In this document: piece by piece, positions 18,062-26,965 of the stretch | Layout: every line of letters starts with the position of its first letter | Position numbering within the stretch: the stretch's first letter is position 1 | Assembly (NCBI GenBank): GCA_031281585.1 | Contig: JAITFE010000086.1 | Coordinates: 28,830 to 92,829 of the forward strand | Length of the DNA stretch: 64,000 nt | Direction of reading: 5' to 3' | DNA from: Bifidobacteriaceae bacterium | Lineage (GTDB): Bacteria > Actinomycetota > Actinomycetes > Actinomycetales > WQXJ01 | The notes under the pieces: model-generated | Told to the model about the DNA's origin: nothing | Seen by the model: only the letters and a program-made list of their open reading frames with translations | Databases searched by the model: none | Position numbers and translations under genes: made by a program

Positions 18062-18649
18062 TCACGGCTGACAGTGCCCCAGGTGGAAGCCGCGCACCGT
18101 GGACGCGGCGACTCCCAACCGCTCGCCGATGCGCCGGTACGACATGCCCTCCGCCCGGAGGCGGATGATCTCGTCCCTGCGCTCGGCCAGAGACGGCCTG
18201 TGGCCCCTCGGGCGGATCGACACGCCAGCGTCCACCAGCAGCCGTCGAGCCGCCCGGTGGCCCATCTTGAACCGCTTCCCGATCTCCACGATCCGGACTC
18301 CTTGTGAATACAAGGCCACGATCTGCTCCACCAGACCCGGCGTCGCCTCGTGGGACGGCGCGGCGACACCGTTCAGCCTCGCGTGCCGACGGATAGTCGC
18401 CGGAGTGACTCCGCACCGCTGTGCCAGGGTCGCCGCTGGCGCCCCGGCGGCATACTCGGCCAACACCGCAGGAGACACCGTGGGTGACGGCACGACGCCC
18501 TGCCTCTTGGCATGCGCCCGCACCGTGGACTCGTGGACGCCGACCTGCCCGGCCACCTCCAGCGCCGTCATCCCTGCCCCATACAAGGCGAGCATCCGAT
18601 CCACCTCGCCGGGGGTCAAGAAGGTTTGAGCGGTCTCAATTCGCGCCAC
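18062..18649 (-). CDS. Protein with several consecutive helix-turn-helix motifs
   Basis: The 196-residue protein has about four Hin/resolvase-type helix-turn-helix units, for example MTALEVAGQVGVHESTVRAHA, PAATLAQRCGVTPATIRRHA, RIVEIGKRFKMGHRAARRLL and SYRRIGERLGVAASTVRGF. There is no catalytic serine or DDE domain. A GTG start at 18649 is chosen because GAGAGG lies seven bases upstream; the open frame extends 54 codons further without homology. It may bind element DNA or regulate it. It is the last gene with mobile-element character before the chromosomal-looking lipoprotein. Confidence 0.65.
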   Translation of the reverse strand: MARIETAQTFLTPGEVDRMLALYGAGMTALEVAGQVGVHESTVRAHAKRQGVVPSPTVSPAVLAEYAAGAPAATLAQRCGVTPATIRRHARLNGVAAPSHEATPGLVEQIVALYSQGVRIVEIGKRFKMGHRAARRLLVDAGVSIRPRGHRPSLAERRDEIIRLRAEGMSYRRIGERLGVAASTVRGFHLGHCQP

Positions 18650-18989
18650 ACAGGACCCTCTCGTGTCCGAGAACCCGGTCTCAGAGCCGTCCCTGAGCCA
18701 CTCTGAACCACCATCTGACCAGCGCTTATACAAGGCCAAGGCATGGGGGGAAAGGTTTGAAGAGGCTACCCTTGGGCGCACCGTCTGGCGCAACCGGCGC
18801 GTTGCGCGCAAGCCTTGCCCGGAGCGACCGGCGATGCCGTCCGGCCGCCCCCAGCCAGCCGTTGCGCCGATTCGTCGCCCTGTCCTCGCGAAAGCAGTTC
18901 CCCAGGGCTGGCTCCAGCGCGCTGGTAGCCGGGTCCGTGAGGAGAACCGCCGCGGCGCTTCGGCCTAGCGCCGGGTCCGGCCTGTGGAA
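18650..18989. other. Gene-free stretch at the probable edge of the mobile element
   Basis: No coding frame is supported here. It contains a GCGCAACCGGCGCGTTGCGC inverted-repeat-like segment near 18788. The element boundary could be here, but no direct repeat or intact tRNA was found to prove it. Confidence 0.35.
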
Positions 18990-19847
18990 TCAGTCGGCCG
19001 CGAGCGCGTTCCCTTGGGCTTCGTTGATCCGGTCGAGCAGCGCGGCGCGAGCCGATTCGCCCGCCTCAGTGCCGTCTCCGGGGCTGACGGTGATGTTCGG
19101 GAACGCCGGGGCGGGGTGCGCCGTGTCGCCTGCCGCCCAAGCGGCTTTGGCTTCCGCGAACGCGGCCTGGTCAAATGGGGGGCACACGTTCAGCAGCGCG
19201 TTCAACTGGTCCATGGTCAGCGTGACGGGGATGACCGCCTCGGCCAGCGGATGGTCCGTCCCGGCGGGAACCACCTCAACCGCGATCTCGCCCTTGTCGC
19301 GGGCGCAGGCCGCCCATTCGTCGGTCGCCTCCCCGACCTGGGCCACCTGGCCCGCGTCGGCGCTGGCCGAACCCGCGGGCGCGGGGGTGTCGTCTGTGTA
19401 GCCGGCCTGGCCCAGGCACGCTGCATACGCCTCCGTGAAGTCTTCTCCGTCCAGTACCAGCACCGGCCCGTCCCCCTCCAGGTAGGCGGACTCTTCGGCC
19501 GGGGCGAGCGCCTCAACCCCCTGGACGTAGGAGATGGTCACCTGGCCGCCTTGGTCGCGGTTGACCACCCATTTGGTTGGCTCGAACACCAGCGCCCTCG
19601 CGCCGTCGGCGAGTTCGCGCACGGATGCCGGTATCCCCTCCCCCGCCAAGCAGGCCAGCAACGCGTCCGGCGACCCTTCGGCGGTCCCCGGCGCCGTCGG
19701 CGCGGCGGTCGGGCCAGCCAAGCCAGACGAGTTCGACGGCCTTCCGGTTGGTTCCGCCGCCTTGCCGTCCGCGCAACCCGCCAAGGCGGCCACCGCCACA
19801 AGGCAAGCGCCCGCGAAGCCCAGCGCTTTGGATAATGACGCTCTCAT
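18990..19847 (-). CDS. Secreted lipoprotein of unknown function
   Basis: A 285-residue protein. Its ATG at 19847 has AGGAAGG seven bases upstream. The signal peptide ends in a lipobox ALAGC (Cys about 25), followed by a Ser/Pro/Ala linker. The folded part has 'ACLGQAGY' and 'AACARDKGE' Cys-containing motifs spaced as in small actinobacterial surface lipoproteins. No enzyme motif is seen. It reads in the same direction as the glycosyltransferase gene 110 bp upstream and may be co-transcribed with it. Confidence 0.7.
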   Translation of the reverse strand: MRASLSKALGFAGACLVAVAALAGCADGKAAEPTGRPSNSSGLAGPTAAPTAPGTAEGSPDALLACLAGEGIPASVRELADGARALVFEPTKWVVNRDQGGQVTISYVQGVEALAPAEESAYLEGDGPVLVLDGEDFTEAYAACLGQAGYTDDTPAPAGSASADAGQVAQVGEATDEWAACARDKGEIAVEVVPAGTDHPLAEAVIPVTLTMDQLNALLNVCPPFDQAAFAEAKAAWAAGDTAHPAPAFPNITVSPGDGTEAGESARAALLDRINEAQGNALAAD

Positions 19848-19957
19848 CGACAACCTTCCTAACAGCGGAAACGGACCCCCACAGGGGTTCGGGCGACCAG
19901 GCGCATCCGCGCAACCGGCCCCAACGGGGGCCGGCGGCCGCTCTATGAGCCAGTCTC

Positions 19958-21301
19958 TCACGCCCCGGCCGAGGCCGACACGGCCTGGGCGGTCGGCGCC
20001 AGTTTGACTTCGACGCGGGATCTGGTGCCCCAGGTGCCAGACCGGAGGGTGGCCAGGGAATAGAACCTCAGCCACACCAGCAGGCCGATGTGCAGCAAAC
20101 CGTACACGGGCGCCACCAGGAACCCGTACAGGCGGTCTTTGCGGGAGCACCGGACTCCCGCCAGATCCGGGTACCGGTAGGCGCGGGCCCAGGCCAGCAA
20201 CGCCAGGTAGACCAGGTACGGACCCAGCAACAACTTGGACGTCAACACGGGCGCCACAACGAAGGCGAACAGCAGCGACCCGGTGAACACCACCCAGGAG
20301 GCAAGCTCAAGGAACGTGAACCAAAAAGCGGGTTTCGCCACGGGCATGGCCCGCAACACCCACAGCGATTCGCGGAAGAACGACTTGTTCCACCTCACCT
20401 GCTGGCGCAGGAAATGACCCATCCGCTCCGGCACGGCGGTGTAGGCGACCGCTTTCTCCGTGAACACGGCTTTGCCTTCCAGCAGGCAGTAGTTCGTCAA
20501 ACGGCGGTCGTCGCCGAACACCGCCGGGCGGCCCAAGAACCGTTGGCCCAGGAAGTCCCGCCGGTATTTCCGCAAGACGCTGGCCGAATACAGGGCCAAA
20601 GACCCGCACGCGCACAGCAGCGAGCCCAGCCGCGACTGGGCGCTACGGTCCACCAAGAACGATTGCGAGTACCGGAGGTCGATCAGCCGGGTCAGGAGGT
20701 TGCGGTCGTAGTTCAACGCCAGGACCAGGCCCGTGACAGCTGTCACACCCGGCCGCGCGTAGGCTGCCACCAACGCTCTGACCGCGCCCTTTTCCAGCAC
20801 CGTGTCAGAGTCGATCCCCAACAGCGCGTCAACGTCCGGCTGCAATTCCAACGCGCGCATCAGCCCGTGGCGCTTGCCCAGGTTCTGGCTGAACGTGTCG
20901 ACCGTGAACTTGATGCCGGCTGCGGTGAACCGTTCGGCCCACCGCTCCGCTTCCAGCCGGGCCGCCGGATCCGCCGAACAGTCATCAACCAGGACAACAG
21001 ACTGCACCGGCCTGGATTGCCCCAGAATCGACTCCAGGCAGGCCGCCAACATGGCCGGATCTTCGTTGTAGAACGGGACCGCCACGCCCACGCGCACCAG
21101 ACCGGCTTTGCGGACCGCCCGGTTGCCGCCCCCCACAAGCAAGCGCTTCGCCGGGCGCCACGACAGTGCGATCTTCGCCCCGAACAAACTGAGCACGGCC
21201 ACCCCGCACCAAGACGGGCCGCCTGTGGCCTTCCAGAGGCCCGCCAAGGCCAGGCACACCACCAGGAGGACTAGGGTGCCCGCGTGTTTGCTCCCTTTCA
21301 C
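19958..21301 (-). CDS. Hyaluronan-synthase-like processive glycosyltransferase (GT2)
   Basis: At 447 residues with 5-6 membrane helices (two N-terminal, three or more C-terminal), it has the class I HAS/NodC/chitin-synthase pattern. In order these are VPFYNEDP, VVLVDDCSAD, IDSDT (metal-binding DxD), the acceptor motif FGDDRRLTNY and the product-binding QQVRWNKSFFRE (QxxRW). GDDR-x-LTN together with RWxKSxFRE is especially close to hyaluronan synthases. It would use UDP-sugars at the membrane and extrude a polymer. Which polymer is not decided by sequence. The GTG start overlaps the stop of the small upstream ORF (GTGA), so translation is coupled. Confidence 0.8.
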   Translation of the reverse strand: MKGSKHAGTLVLLVVCLALAGLWKATGGPSWCGVAVLSLFGAKIALSWRPAKRLLVGGGNRAVRKAGLVRVGVAVPFYNEDPAMLAACLESILGQSRPVQSVVLVDDCSADPAARLEAERWAERFTAAGIKFTVDTFSQNLGKRHGLMRALELQPDVDALLGIDSDTVLEKGAVRALVAAYARPGVTAVTGLVLALNYDRNLLTRLIDLRYSQSFLVDRSAQSRLGSLLCACGSLALYSASVLRKYRRDFLGQRFLGRPAVFGDDRRLTNYCLLEGKAVFTEKAVAYTAVPERMGHFLRQQVRWNKSFFRESLWVLRAMPVAKPAFWFTFLELASWVVFTGSLLFAFVVAPVLTSKLLLGPYLVYLALLAWARAYRYPDLAGVRCSRKDRLYGFLVAPVYGLLHIGLLVWLRFYSLATLRSGTWGTRSRVEVKLAPTAQAVSASAGA

Positions 21302-21507
21302 GCCTCAAGATCGATTCGCGGTCTTGACGCGAGCCGGGACAACGCCACCAGTCCCAACCCGATCAACACGGCCGCCACGCTCCACATCCACCACTCGAAC
21401 ACCAAAGAACCAGTCGTGGCCAGGGCCTCGTCAACGCAGCCGGCGCCGCCTGCGATGGCGCAAGGTGGAACAACATTCATAGGGTCAGTTAAGCCGTCTT
21501 CGTACAT
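21298..21507 (-). CDS. Small membrane protein with LAxTG-like motif, coupled to the GT2 gene
   Basis: A 69-residue ORF. Two Cys (PPCAIAGGAGC) are followed by LATTGS, a hydrophobic helix of about 20 residues and a basic tail (SRLASRPRIDLEA). That is the layout of a sortase-anchored C terminus, but no signal peptide precedes it. It could be a real small membrane protein that assists the synthase, or the remnant tail of a lost surface protein. The coupling to the glycosyltransferase start favours a real gene. Confidence 0.5.
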   Translation of the reverse strand: MYEDGLTDPMNVVPPCAIAGGAGCVDEALATTGSLVFEWWMWSVAAVLIGLGLVALSRLASRPRIDLEA

Positions 21508-21686
21508 TTCTGTTAAGCCCTCCTACTAATAGGCTCGCCAGCGCCGATGACGTCTTCGGGCGGGACGTCGACGCCAGGCGAGCGCCAGCTACTACCTGAC
21601 CTGCCGGGACCGGGCCTGGGCCCAGGCCCCGGCAGAGCCAGCCGCCGATCCGGTGGCCGGCGCTTGGCGGGATGAACTTGTGAGTG

Positions 21687-21743
21687 GCGCCGTTGGCGTC
21701 CGCCCGGCGGGTACGTCCCGCGCCAGGCAGGCGCCAACGGCGC
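21687..21743. terminator. Long hairpin downstream of the GH59 gene
   Basis: GCGCCGTTGGCG (21687-21698) pairs perfectly with CGCCAACGGCGC (21732-21743) around a 33-base GC-rich loop. It lies 20 bp beyond the stop of the minus-strand GH59 gene. The rest of 21508-21762 contains smaller imperfect repeats around GACGTC and no supported gene. Confidence 0.5.
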
Positions 21744-21762
21744 TCGAACAGCCAGCGGGCGA

Positions 21763-24700
21763 CTAGACCGCGGGCCCGACAATCACATGGTTGGAGTACC
21801 TCACCACCGGGGCGAAGCCGTCAGCGGTGACGGTGACCTTGACCACCAGGTCCTTCAGCGCGTCAGCGTTGGTCGGCGTGTAGGACAACCCGGTCACGAG
21901 CAGCCCGGCCGAGTCCCTCAGCAGCGACGAGCCCTTGAACCACTCGATCTTCACCGTCGCGTTCGAAGGCGCCACCTGGAGATCCAGGGTCATGGTCTCG
22001 CCAACCGCCACCTGGCTGGCCGGGCTGAGCGCCGCGACCTTCACCGATGGGGCCGGCGGCCCGGAGACGGCCGTGCCGTTCGAGTACACGACAACCGTGT
22101 CCATGCCGGTCTTGGTCAACGTGACCTTCGCCTTGACCTCGGAGCCGGAGTCGGCCGCGGTCAGGGTGTAGGTAAGGCCCGAGGCCGTCGCGATCCACGA
22201 AGTGCCCCTGTACCACTGCACCTGGGGCACAGCGTCCGTCGGCGTGTAGACCAGGTCAAGGGTCAACGTGTCCCCGACCACGCCAGCCGCCGGCAACGCC
22301 TTCTTGGTGACCTTGATCTGCTCCGCGACCTGGATGCCGTTGGAGTACTTGACCACCGAGACGGCGCCGGTGCGGCTGGCCGTGACCTTCACCTTGATCA
22401 GAAGGCCCGCGTCCGCCGGTTGCACCACATAGGAGGTGCCCGACACGCCCGAGATATACGACGTGCCCCTGTACCACTGGTACAACAGCCCCGCATCGCT
22501 CGGAGACGCCGACACCGCCAAGGTCAGGGTCGAACCAACGGCCCCAGTTCCGGACAACACCGGCTCCGAGAGCGTGGCTGGCCTGACCACCAACGCGTCA
22601 AGCGCGGACTGAAGCGTCGCGGCGGCGTCGTCGACGTCCGCCTGAGGCACGTCATCGTCCGCCAACACGTCTTCCCCGGCGTCCCAAGCGACCTTCACGG
22701 GAGCCCAGGAGGCAGTCGTGAAGTTCTCTGGGTCGAGGGCAGCGGCCTCAGCCACGAGCCTCGCCAGTTCCGACTTGTCTTTGACCGTAACGGTCGCCGA
22801 TGCCGACTTGGTCGCATCGCCGGTCGACGTCGCCGTGACGGTGAGCACCGTGCCGACCGCCTCGTCCGCGCCGACGCTCAACACGCCGTTCGCGATTGAC
22901 GTGTCAGCCGACGTGGCACCCGTTACCGCCCAGTTCAGGTCGGTGCTGGTGCCGCCGGTCGAAAGGACTACCCTGCCGTCGAACGCAACCGTCTTGCCCG
23001 GCCGCGTGACAGCGGTGGCCGGCGTGAGGGTCACGTCAGTCGGGATCACCTTGTAGACGCCGGCCCAAGAGAACATTGGCGATTGCGCTTGGCTGATGGC
23101 CTGGAGCCTCAAAGTGACGGTTCCGGCCTCGGCCAATTCCACCTCGTGCGTTCCCACATAGGACGGCGTCGCGGTGTTGAGCGCGAACTGCACCAGATAG
23201 TTGGCGCTGCTGGCCGTGCCGTAGTCAATGTAGGTGCGGGTTGTCCTGGCGCTGGAGGCCCACCAGGTGTAGCTGCCGTAGGCCAGAGCGTACTTGCCGG
23301 CCGGCAGGGTGAACGTGTAGCGCACGCTCGCTCCCACCTGGTTCGACGTGTACATGCCCGTGGTTGTCAGCTTGTTGTACGTCCCGGCCTCGATCCCCTT
23401 GTAGCTCATCGTTGCGGATCCGCCGCCGTTGGCGTGGCCGTGGTGGCCCCAAGTGGAGCTGCCTTGAGCCTGGTCGGGTTTGTCGTTCAACAGAGTCCCG
23501 CCATTCGACTCAACCAAAGCCTTGATGGCCGTCCACGCCGGCGAAACATAACCCAAGGCGGATGTACCGGTGCCAAGCCCAGAGGCAACGCCGTTGCCGT
23601 CAACGAAGTAGACCAGGCCTTCCGGCACGATCTCCACCGTGGCGGTGGTCTCCAGATGCTGGTAGCGGCCGGTGATGGTCACGGACTGCCAGGCCTGGTT
23701 GAAGTTGGCCGCTGCCAGATCCCAAGTGATCGGGAACGACTTGGTGCTGCCGTCGTCCGCGTTGGTGGCGACAACGGTGGCCGGCAACGCGGGGGCCTGA
23801 CCCTTCCACGTGGCCAGGTTGAAGGTGGGCAGCACCCAGGCGCCTGGCAGCGAGGTCGCTTGGAGGCGGGCGGCGATAGCCGCCGGCCCCTCGGCGTCCA
23901 GGCCGTAGGCCTCGGGATTAGCCACCGCCGACTCCGCGTGCGCCCGCGCCAAGCTGAAGCTGGCCCAGTCCGCGTCGGAGAACTCCGGCGTCTTGACGAT
24001 GTCCGCCGTCGCCTCGAGAGCCGCCTCGATCGCCGAGACGTCGATAGCCTCGGGCGTGGCAACCGGCCTGCCGATGGTGTCGAACGAGTCGACGGTCACC
24101 GAGCCGGATAGAACCGTCAGCGTCACGGTGTGCGGACCGTAGGGCAGCCCGCGCAACGTGTAGTTGGTGCGCCAGTAAGCAGACCTGGACCAGGTCTTAT
24201 CTGTTGAGGACAAGGTCACGCCGTCGACCGTCAACTTCAAGGTGGCCGCTGCGCCGTTGAGACCCATGATGTCAAGGCCAGTGCCGGTGAACGTGTAGCT
24301 CACGGTGGACCCGGCGGTAGACGTCGAGGACAGCGAACGCTGATAGTTGTACATGCCCTCGCCGTTGCGGTGGCTCCACGTGCCCGTGTACACCAGCTTG
24401 GTGTTGGGCGGCGAAGCCAGATCGTTCATCTCCATGTTGTCGAGACGCTCGGTGTAGTACGCCACATAGGTGGGCAGCTTCTCGATCTTCAGGTTGTCGA
24501 AGCTGGTCCAGTAGAAGCCGCTAGCCAGGTCCACACGCCCGGACAGAACCGGGGTGGGATCGGTGTAGGAGGCGACTTGCACGCCGTCAATGTAGGCGGT
24601 GACCGTGTTGCCGGCCGCCTGCAGGGCCAGCTTGTGCCATTCGCCGACCTCCACGGGGACGCTGCCGGTGGCTCGGTTGGCGCCGAAGTTCTGCAGGTAC

Positions 24701-26838
24701 CAGTTGCCGGTGCGGTCGAGGCGCAAGACATACGGCGCGGAGCTCAGGTTTTGCGAGTTGTCCCCGCCAGTGGAACGCACGCCGACTGCGGCGTAGTTGC
24801 TGGAGGTAACGTCCTTGTCGAAGCGGACGTCCACGCTGGCCTTGTAGTTGACCCAGCGGAAGTCGCCGATCCCGGTGATGGGATCGCCGGCGTTCCAAGC
24901 CGAGCCAAGGCCGTATTCAGCCTGGTCAAGCTGCTGGCGCAGCACGTAACCGTCGCCCTCCTTGTAGGCCTCGAAGGCGCCGTTGCGGTCCCAGGTGTAG
25001 AGCGGGTCCGCGCCGGTGTCGCCGCCGCGTGAGTCGATAAAGCTCTCGGTCGCGGTGGTGGGGTTGCCGTTCGAGTCGAAGACCGGGACGGTCTTGTCGC
25101 CATACTCGAAATCGTCCTGCCACAGGACACCGTCACCGTTTTCTTCGATGTCCAGCACGGTGCGGTCGCCTTCAACCGGCAGCGGTGCGGTCACTTCGGG
25201 ATCGCTGGCAACGTCGAGCGTGGTCACCGTGACGATTGAGAACGGCTTGATGGTGACGACATACTTGCCATCGTCCCCAGGAGCCACTGTGGCTACGTGC
25301 TTCTTGTAGTTCGAGTTGAACTGCTGGCCCGGATCGGCGGCCCTGGTCTCCCAGACCTCCAAGTCCGCGTCAGCGGGGATGGCCATGTCCTGCACCGTGA
25401 AGGTGTAAGTGTTGGTGTATTGCGAGTCGTTGACAATGACGGTCGAGAAGTCTGACTTATCCGGCGCGGCCAGAGTCACGTGGTTGGCCCCGCCGGCGCG
25501 ACCGTTGACCGGATTTGTGCCGGTGGCGGTGGTTTGGCTCGCCGCCGTGACGCCCCGCCAAATGCCGGCCGTGTTGGTGTCGTTCTCCCAGCCGGTGACG
25601 GCGAAATCGCTGAAGTGCTCCAGCATGACCAAGCCTGCGTCATAGTGGATCCAGCCGGACCACGGATCGCGGGCCGAGACCAGTTCCTTGTGCGAATACT
25701 GGCCGCCCTCGTAGAACGAGCCGATGGCGGGCTGGTAGATGAAGTGGGTCCGGCGCGAGTTCACATAGCCCTTGACAATGGTGTTCGCCATCTCCAGAGG
25801 ACCGTTCACTCCACCAAGTTGGGTGCCTTCAACGCGGGGCGCCTGAGCGGCGGTGTCCACCATGTTGTTGTTGGGCCTGAAGGCCGAGTTGGAGAAAGTG
25901 GCCTGCGCCTCGGAGTTCCAGATTTCCAAGTCGGCCGTGTCGGCCGCCCACTTGAAGTTGCCGGAGCTGTCGTCATCGGTGGTGTAGTGGTAGCCCACAA
26001 CGTCGATCGCGTCGCGGAAGCCGTTCGTGTTGCTACGCAGGTAGGAGCCGAACCCGGCCAGACCGGACGAGTCGTCGACAATGATCTTGATCTGGCGGTA
26101 GAGCGCCTCTTCCTCGGGGCTGGACCAGCCGGCCAGAGCCGGATCGTCGCTGACGTAGCCGACGGTGTCTGACTGGATGCGGCCCGCGTAGGTGATGGTC
26201 CACGCCCTGTCGACAGAGGTCTCATTGGCTCCGGGGTTGACGTAGTCGACCATGTAGCCGTACTGGCGGTAGGCCGCGAGGGCGACGTTCTTCTGCCAGT
26301 TGTAGATCTTGTCGTTGGTGTTGGCCCAAGCTGGTGTGCGCCACCGCAGAATGGAGACCTTGAGGTCCGGGTTGATCTTCTTGGCGTCTGCGGCAAGCTG
26401 GAAGCCGGGGTCGCGGGCCACGTTGGCCGGCTCGGCCTCATAGCGCATGGTGGCCGGGTTCGGTCCGGTTGAGGTGTTCCGGTCGTTGCCAAGCTCGATC
26501 TTGACCTGGCGCATGATGGGGTTCTCGCCCCCGAACAGCTCCTTGAGGAGCTGGGAATAGGCTGCGGGGTTCTGGGCCTTGTAGTCCATCAGCACCGCAC
26601 TGGTGGAGTTGGCGCTGAGAACGCCGAACCCCTTGAAAGTCAATCCGTTTACGTTGTCCGCGCGGATGTCGTCTCCGTCAATTGTGACGGCGACGGCGGT
26701 GTCCGCGGCTTCTGCCTCGTCTTGCGAAGCCAACGGGGTCAGGGTGACAGCTAGCGCAAGGGCCGCGGCCACCGTCACCGCCCTTCGGCTGAGGGTCCGC
26801 CAACGCGGGGGGGTGGACAGGTGTGTCCTGGTGTTCAT
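21763..26838 (-). CDS. Secreted multidomain GH59 (galactocerebrosidase-like) glycoside hydrolase
   Basis: A 1691-residue protein. The signal peptide ends near DEAEAAD (about residue 45). Residues 50-560 match GH59: FKGFGVLSANS, KIELGNDRN, WRTPAW, DVVGYHY and the likely nucleophile Glu in EIWNSEAQATFS. The acid/base WNE motif of galactocerebrosidase is not obvious; WSSPEE occupies that region. Residues ~570-790 are a GALC-lectin-like domain, followed by a second carbohydrate-binding-type domain. BIG_2/FIVAR-like segments follow, then three C-terminal ~85-residue Ig-like repeats with the signature QWYRGTS and YSNG. There is no LPxTG motif, so it is probably released or held by its repeats. It may remove beta-galactosyl groups from host or plant glycans. 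Confidence 0.8.
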   Translation of the reverse strand: MNTRTHLSTPPRWRTLSRRAVTVAAALALAVTLTPLASQDEAEAADTAVAVTIDGDDIRADNVNGLTFKGFGVLSANSTSAVLMDYKAQNPAAYSQLLKELFGGENPIMRQVKIELGNDRNTSTGPNPATMRYEAEPANVARDPGFQLAADAKKINPDLKVSILRWRTPAWANTNDKIYNWQKNVALAAYRQYGYMVDYVNPGANETSVDRAWTITYAGRIQSDTVGYVSDDPALAGWSSPEEEALYRQIKIIVDDSSGLAGFGSYLRSNTNGFRDAIDVVGYHYTTDDDSSGNFKWAADTADLEIWNSEAQATFSNSAFRPNNNMVDTAAQAPRVEGTQLGGVNGPLEMANTIVKGYVNSRRTHFIYQPAIGSFYEGGQYSHKELVSARDPWSGWIHYDAGLVMLEHFSDFAVTGWENDTNTAGIWRGVTAASQTTATGTNPVNGRAGGANHVTLAAPDKSDFSTVIVNDSQYTNTYTFTVQDMAIPADADLEVWETRAADPGQQFNSNYKKHVATVAPGDDGKYVVTIKPFSIVTVTTLDVASDPEVTAPLPVEGDRTVLDIEENGDGVLWQDDFEYGDKTVPVFDSNGNPTTATESFIDSRGGDTGADPLYTWDRNGAFEAYKEGDGYVLRQQLDQAEYGLGSAWNAGDPITGIGDFRWVNYKASVDVRFDKDVTSSNYAAVGVRSTGGDNSQNLSSAPYVLRLDRTGNWYLQNFGANRATGSVPVEVGEWHKLALQAAGNTVTAYIDGVQVASYTDPTPVLSGRVDLASGFYWTSFDNLKIEKLPTYVAYYTERLDNMEMNDLASPPNTKLVYTGTWSHRNGEGMYNYQRSLSSTSTAGSTVSYTFTGTGLDIMGLNGAAATLKLTVDGVTLSSTDKTWSRSAYWRTNYTLRGLPYGPHTVTLTVLSGSVTVDSFDTIGRPVATPEAIDVSAIEAALEATADIVKTPEFSDADWASFSLARAHAESAVANPEAYGLDAEGPAAIAARLQATSLPGAWVLPTFNLATWKGQAPALPATVVATNADDGSTKSFPITWDLAAANFNQAWQSVTITGRYQHLETTATVEIVPEGLVYFVDGNGVASGLGTGTSALGYVSPAWTAIKALVESNGGTLLNDKPDQAQGSSTWGHHGHANGGGSATMSYKGIEAGTYNKLTTTGMYTSNQVGASVRYTFTLPAGKYALAYGSYTWWASSARTTRTYIDYGTASSANYLVQFALNTATPSYVGTHEVELAEAGTVTLRLQAISQAQSPMFSWAGVYKVIPTDVTLTPATAVTRPGKTVAFDGRVVLSTGGTSTDLNWAVTGATSADTSIANGVLSVGADEAVGTVLTVTATSTGDATKSASATVTVKDKSELARLVAEAAALDPENFTTASWAPVKVAWDAGEDVLADDDVPQADVDDAAATLQSALDALVVRPATLSEPVLSGTGAVGSTLTLAVSASPSDAGLLYQWYRGTSYISGVSGTSYVVQPADAGLLIKVKVTASRTGAVSVVKYSNGIQVAEQIKVTKKALPAAGVVGDTLTLDLVYTPTDAVPQVQWYRGTSWIATASGLTYTLTAADSGSEVKAKVTLTKTGMDTVVVYSNGTAVSGPPAPSVKVAALSPASQVAVGETMTLDLQVAPSNATVKIEWFKGSSLLRDSAGLLVTGLSYTPTNADALKDLVVKVTVTADGFAPVVRYSNHVIVGPAV

Positions 26839-26854
26839 CGTTGAAACTCCTAGC

Positions 26855-26942
26855 GATCATTAGTGATCAGAAATTAGGGCACAATTATCGTAATCCGCCC
26901 ATTTATGCCCTGTCAAGACCTCATTTGTGATCACTTATGATC
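26855..26942. promoter_or_regulatory. Paired 15-bp operator-like repeats upstream of GH59
   Basis: TGATCACTAATGATC (minus strand, 26855-26869) and TGATCACTTATGATC (plus strand, 26928-26942) differ at one base and lie in opposite orientation 73 bp apart, in the only intergenic space before the GH59 start. The adjacent DeoR/LacI-type regulator is the obvious candidate binder. Each repeat is itself an imperfect palindrome. Confidence 0.6.
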
Positions 26943-26965
26943 TAATCGGCCGACATTCGGGCCGC

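Noticed and set aside
18730..18790. A tRNA-like fragment (minus strand reads ...GTAGCCTCTTCAAACCTTTCCCC) that could be an att site in a tRNA gene
   Set aside because: The loop looks like TTCAAAC, but the flanking five bases do not pair as a T stem and there is no acceptor or anticodon arm, so it is probably chance.
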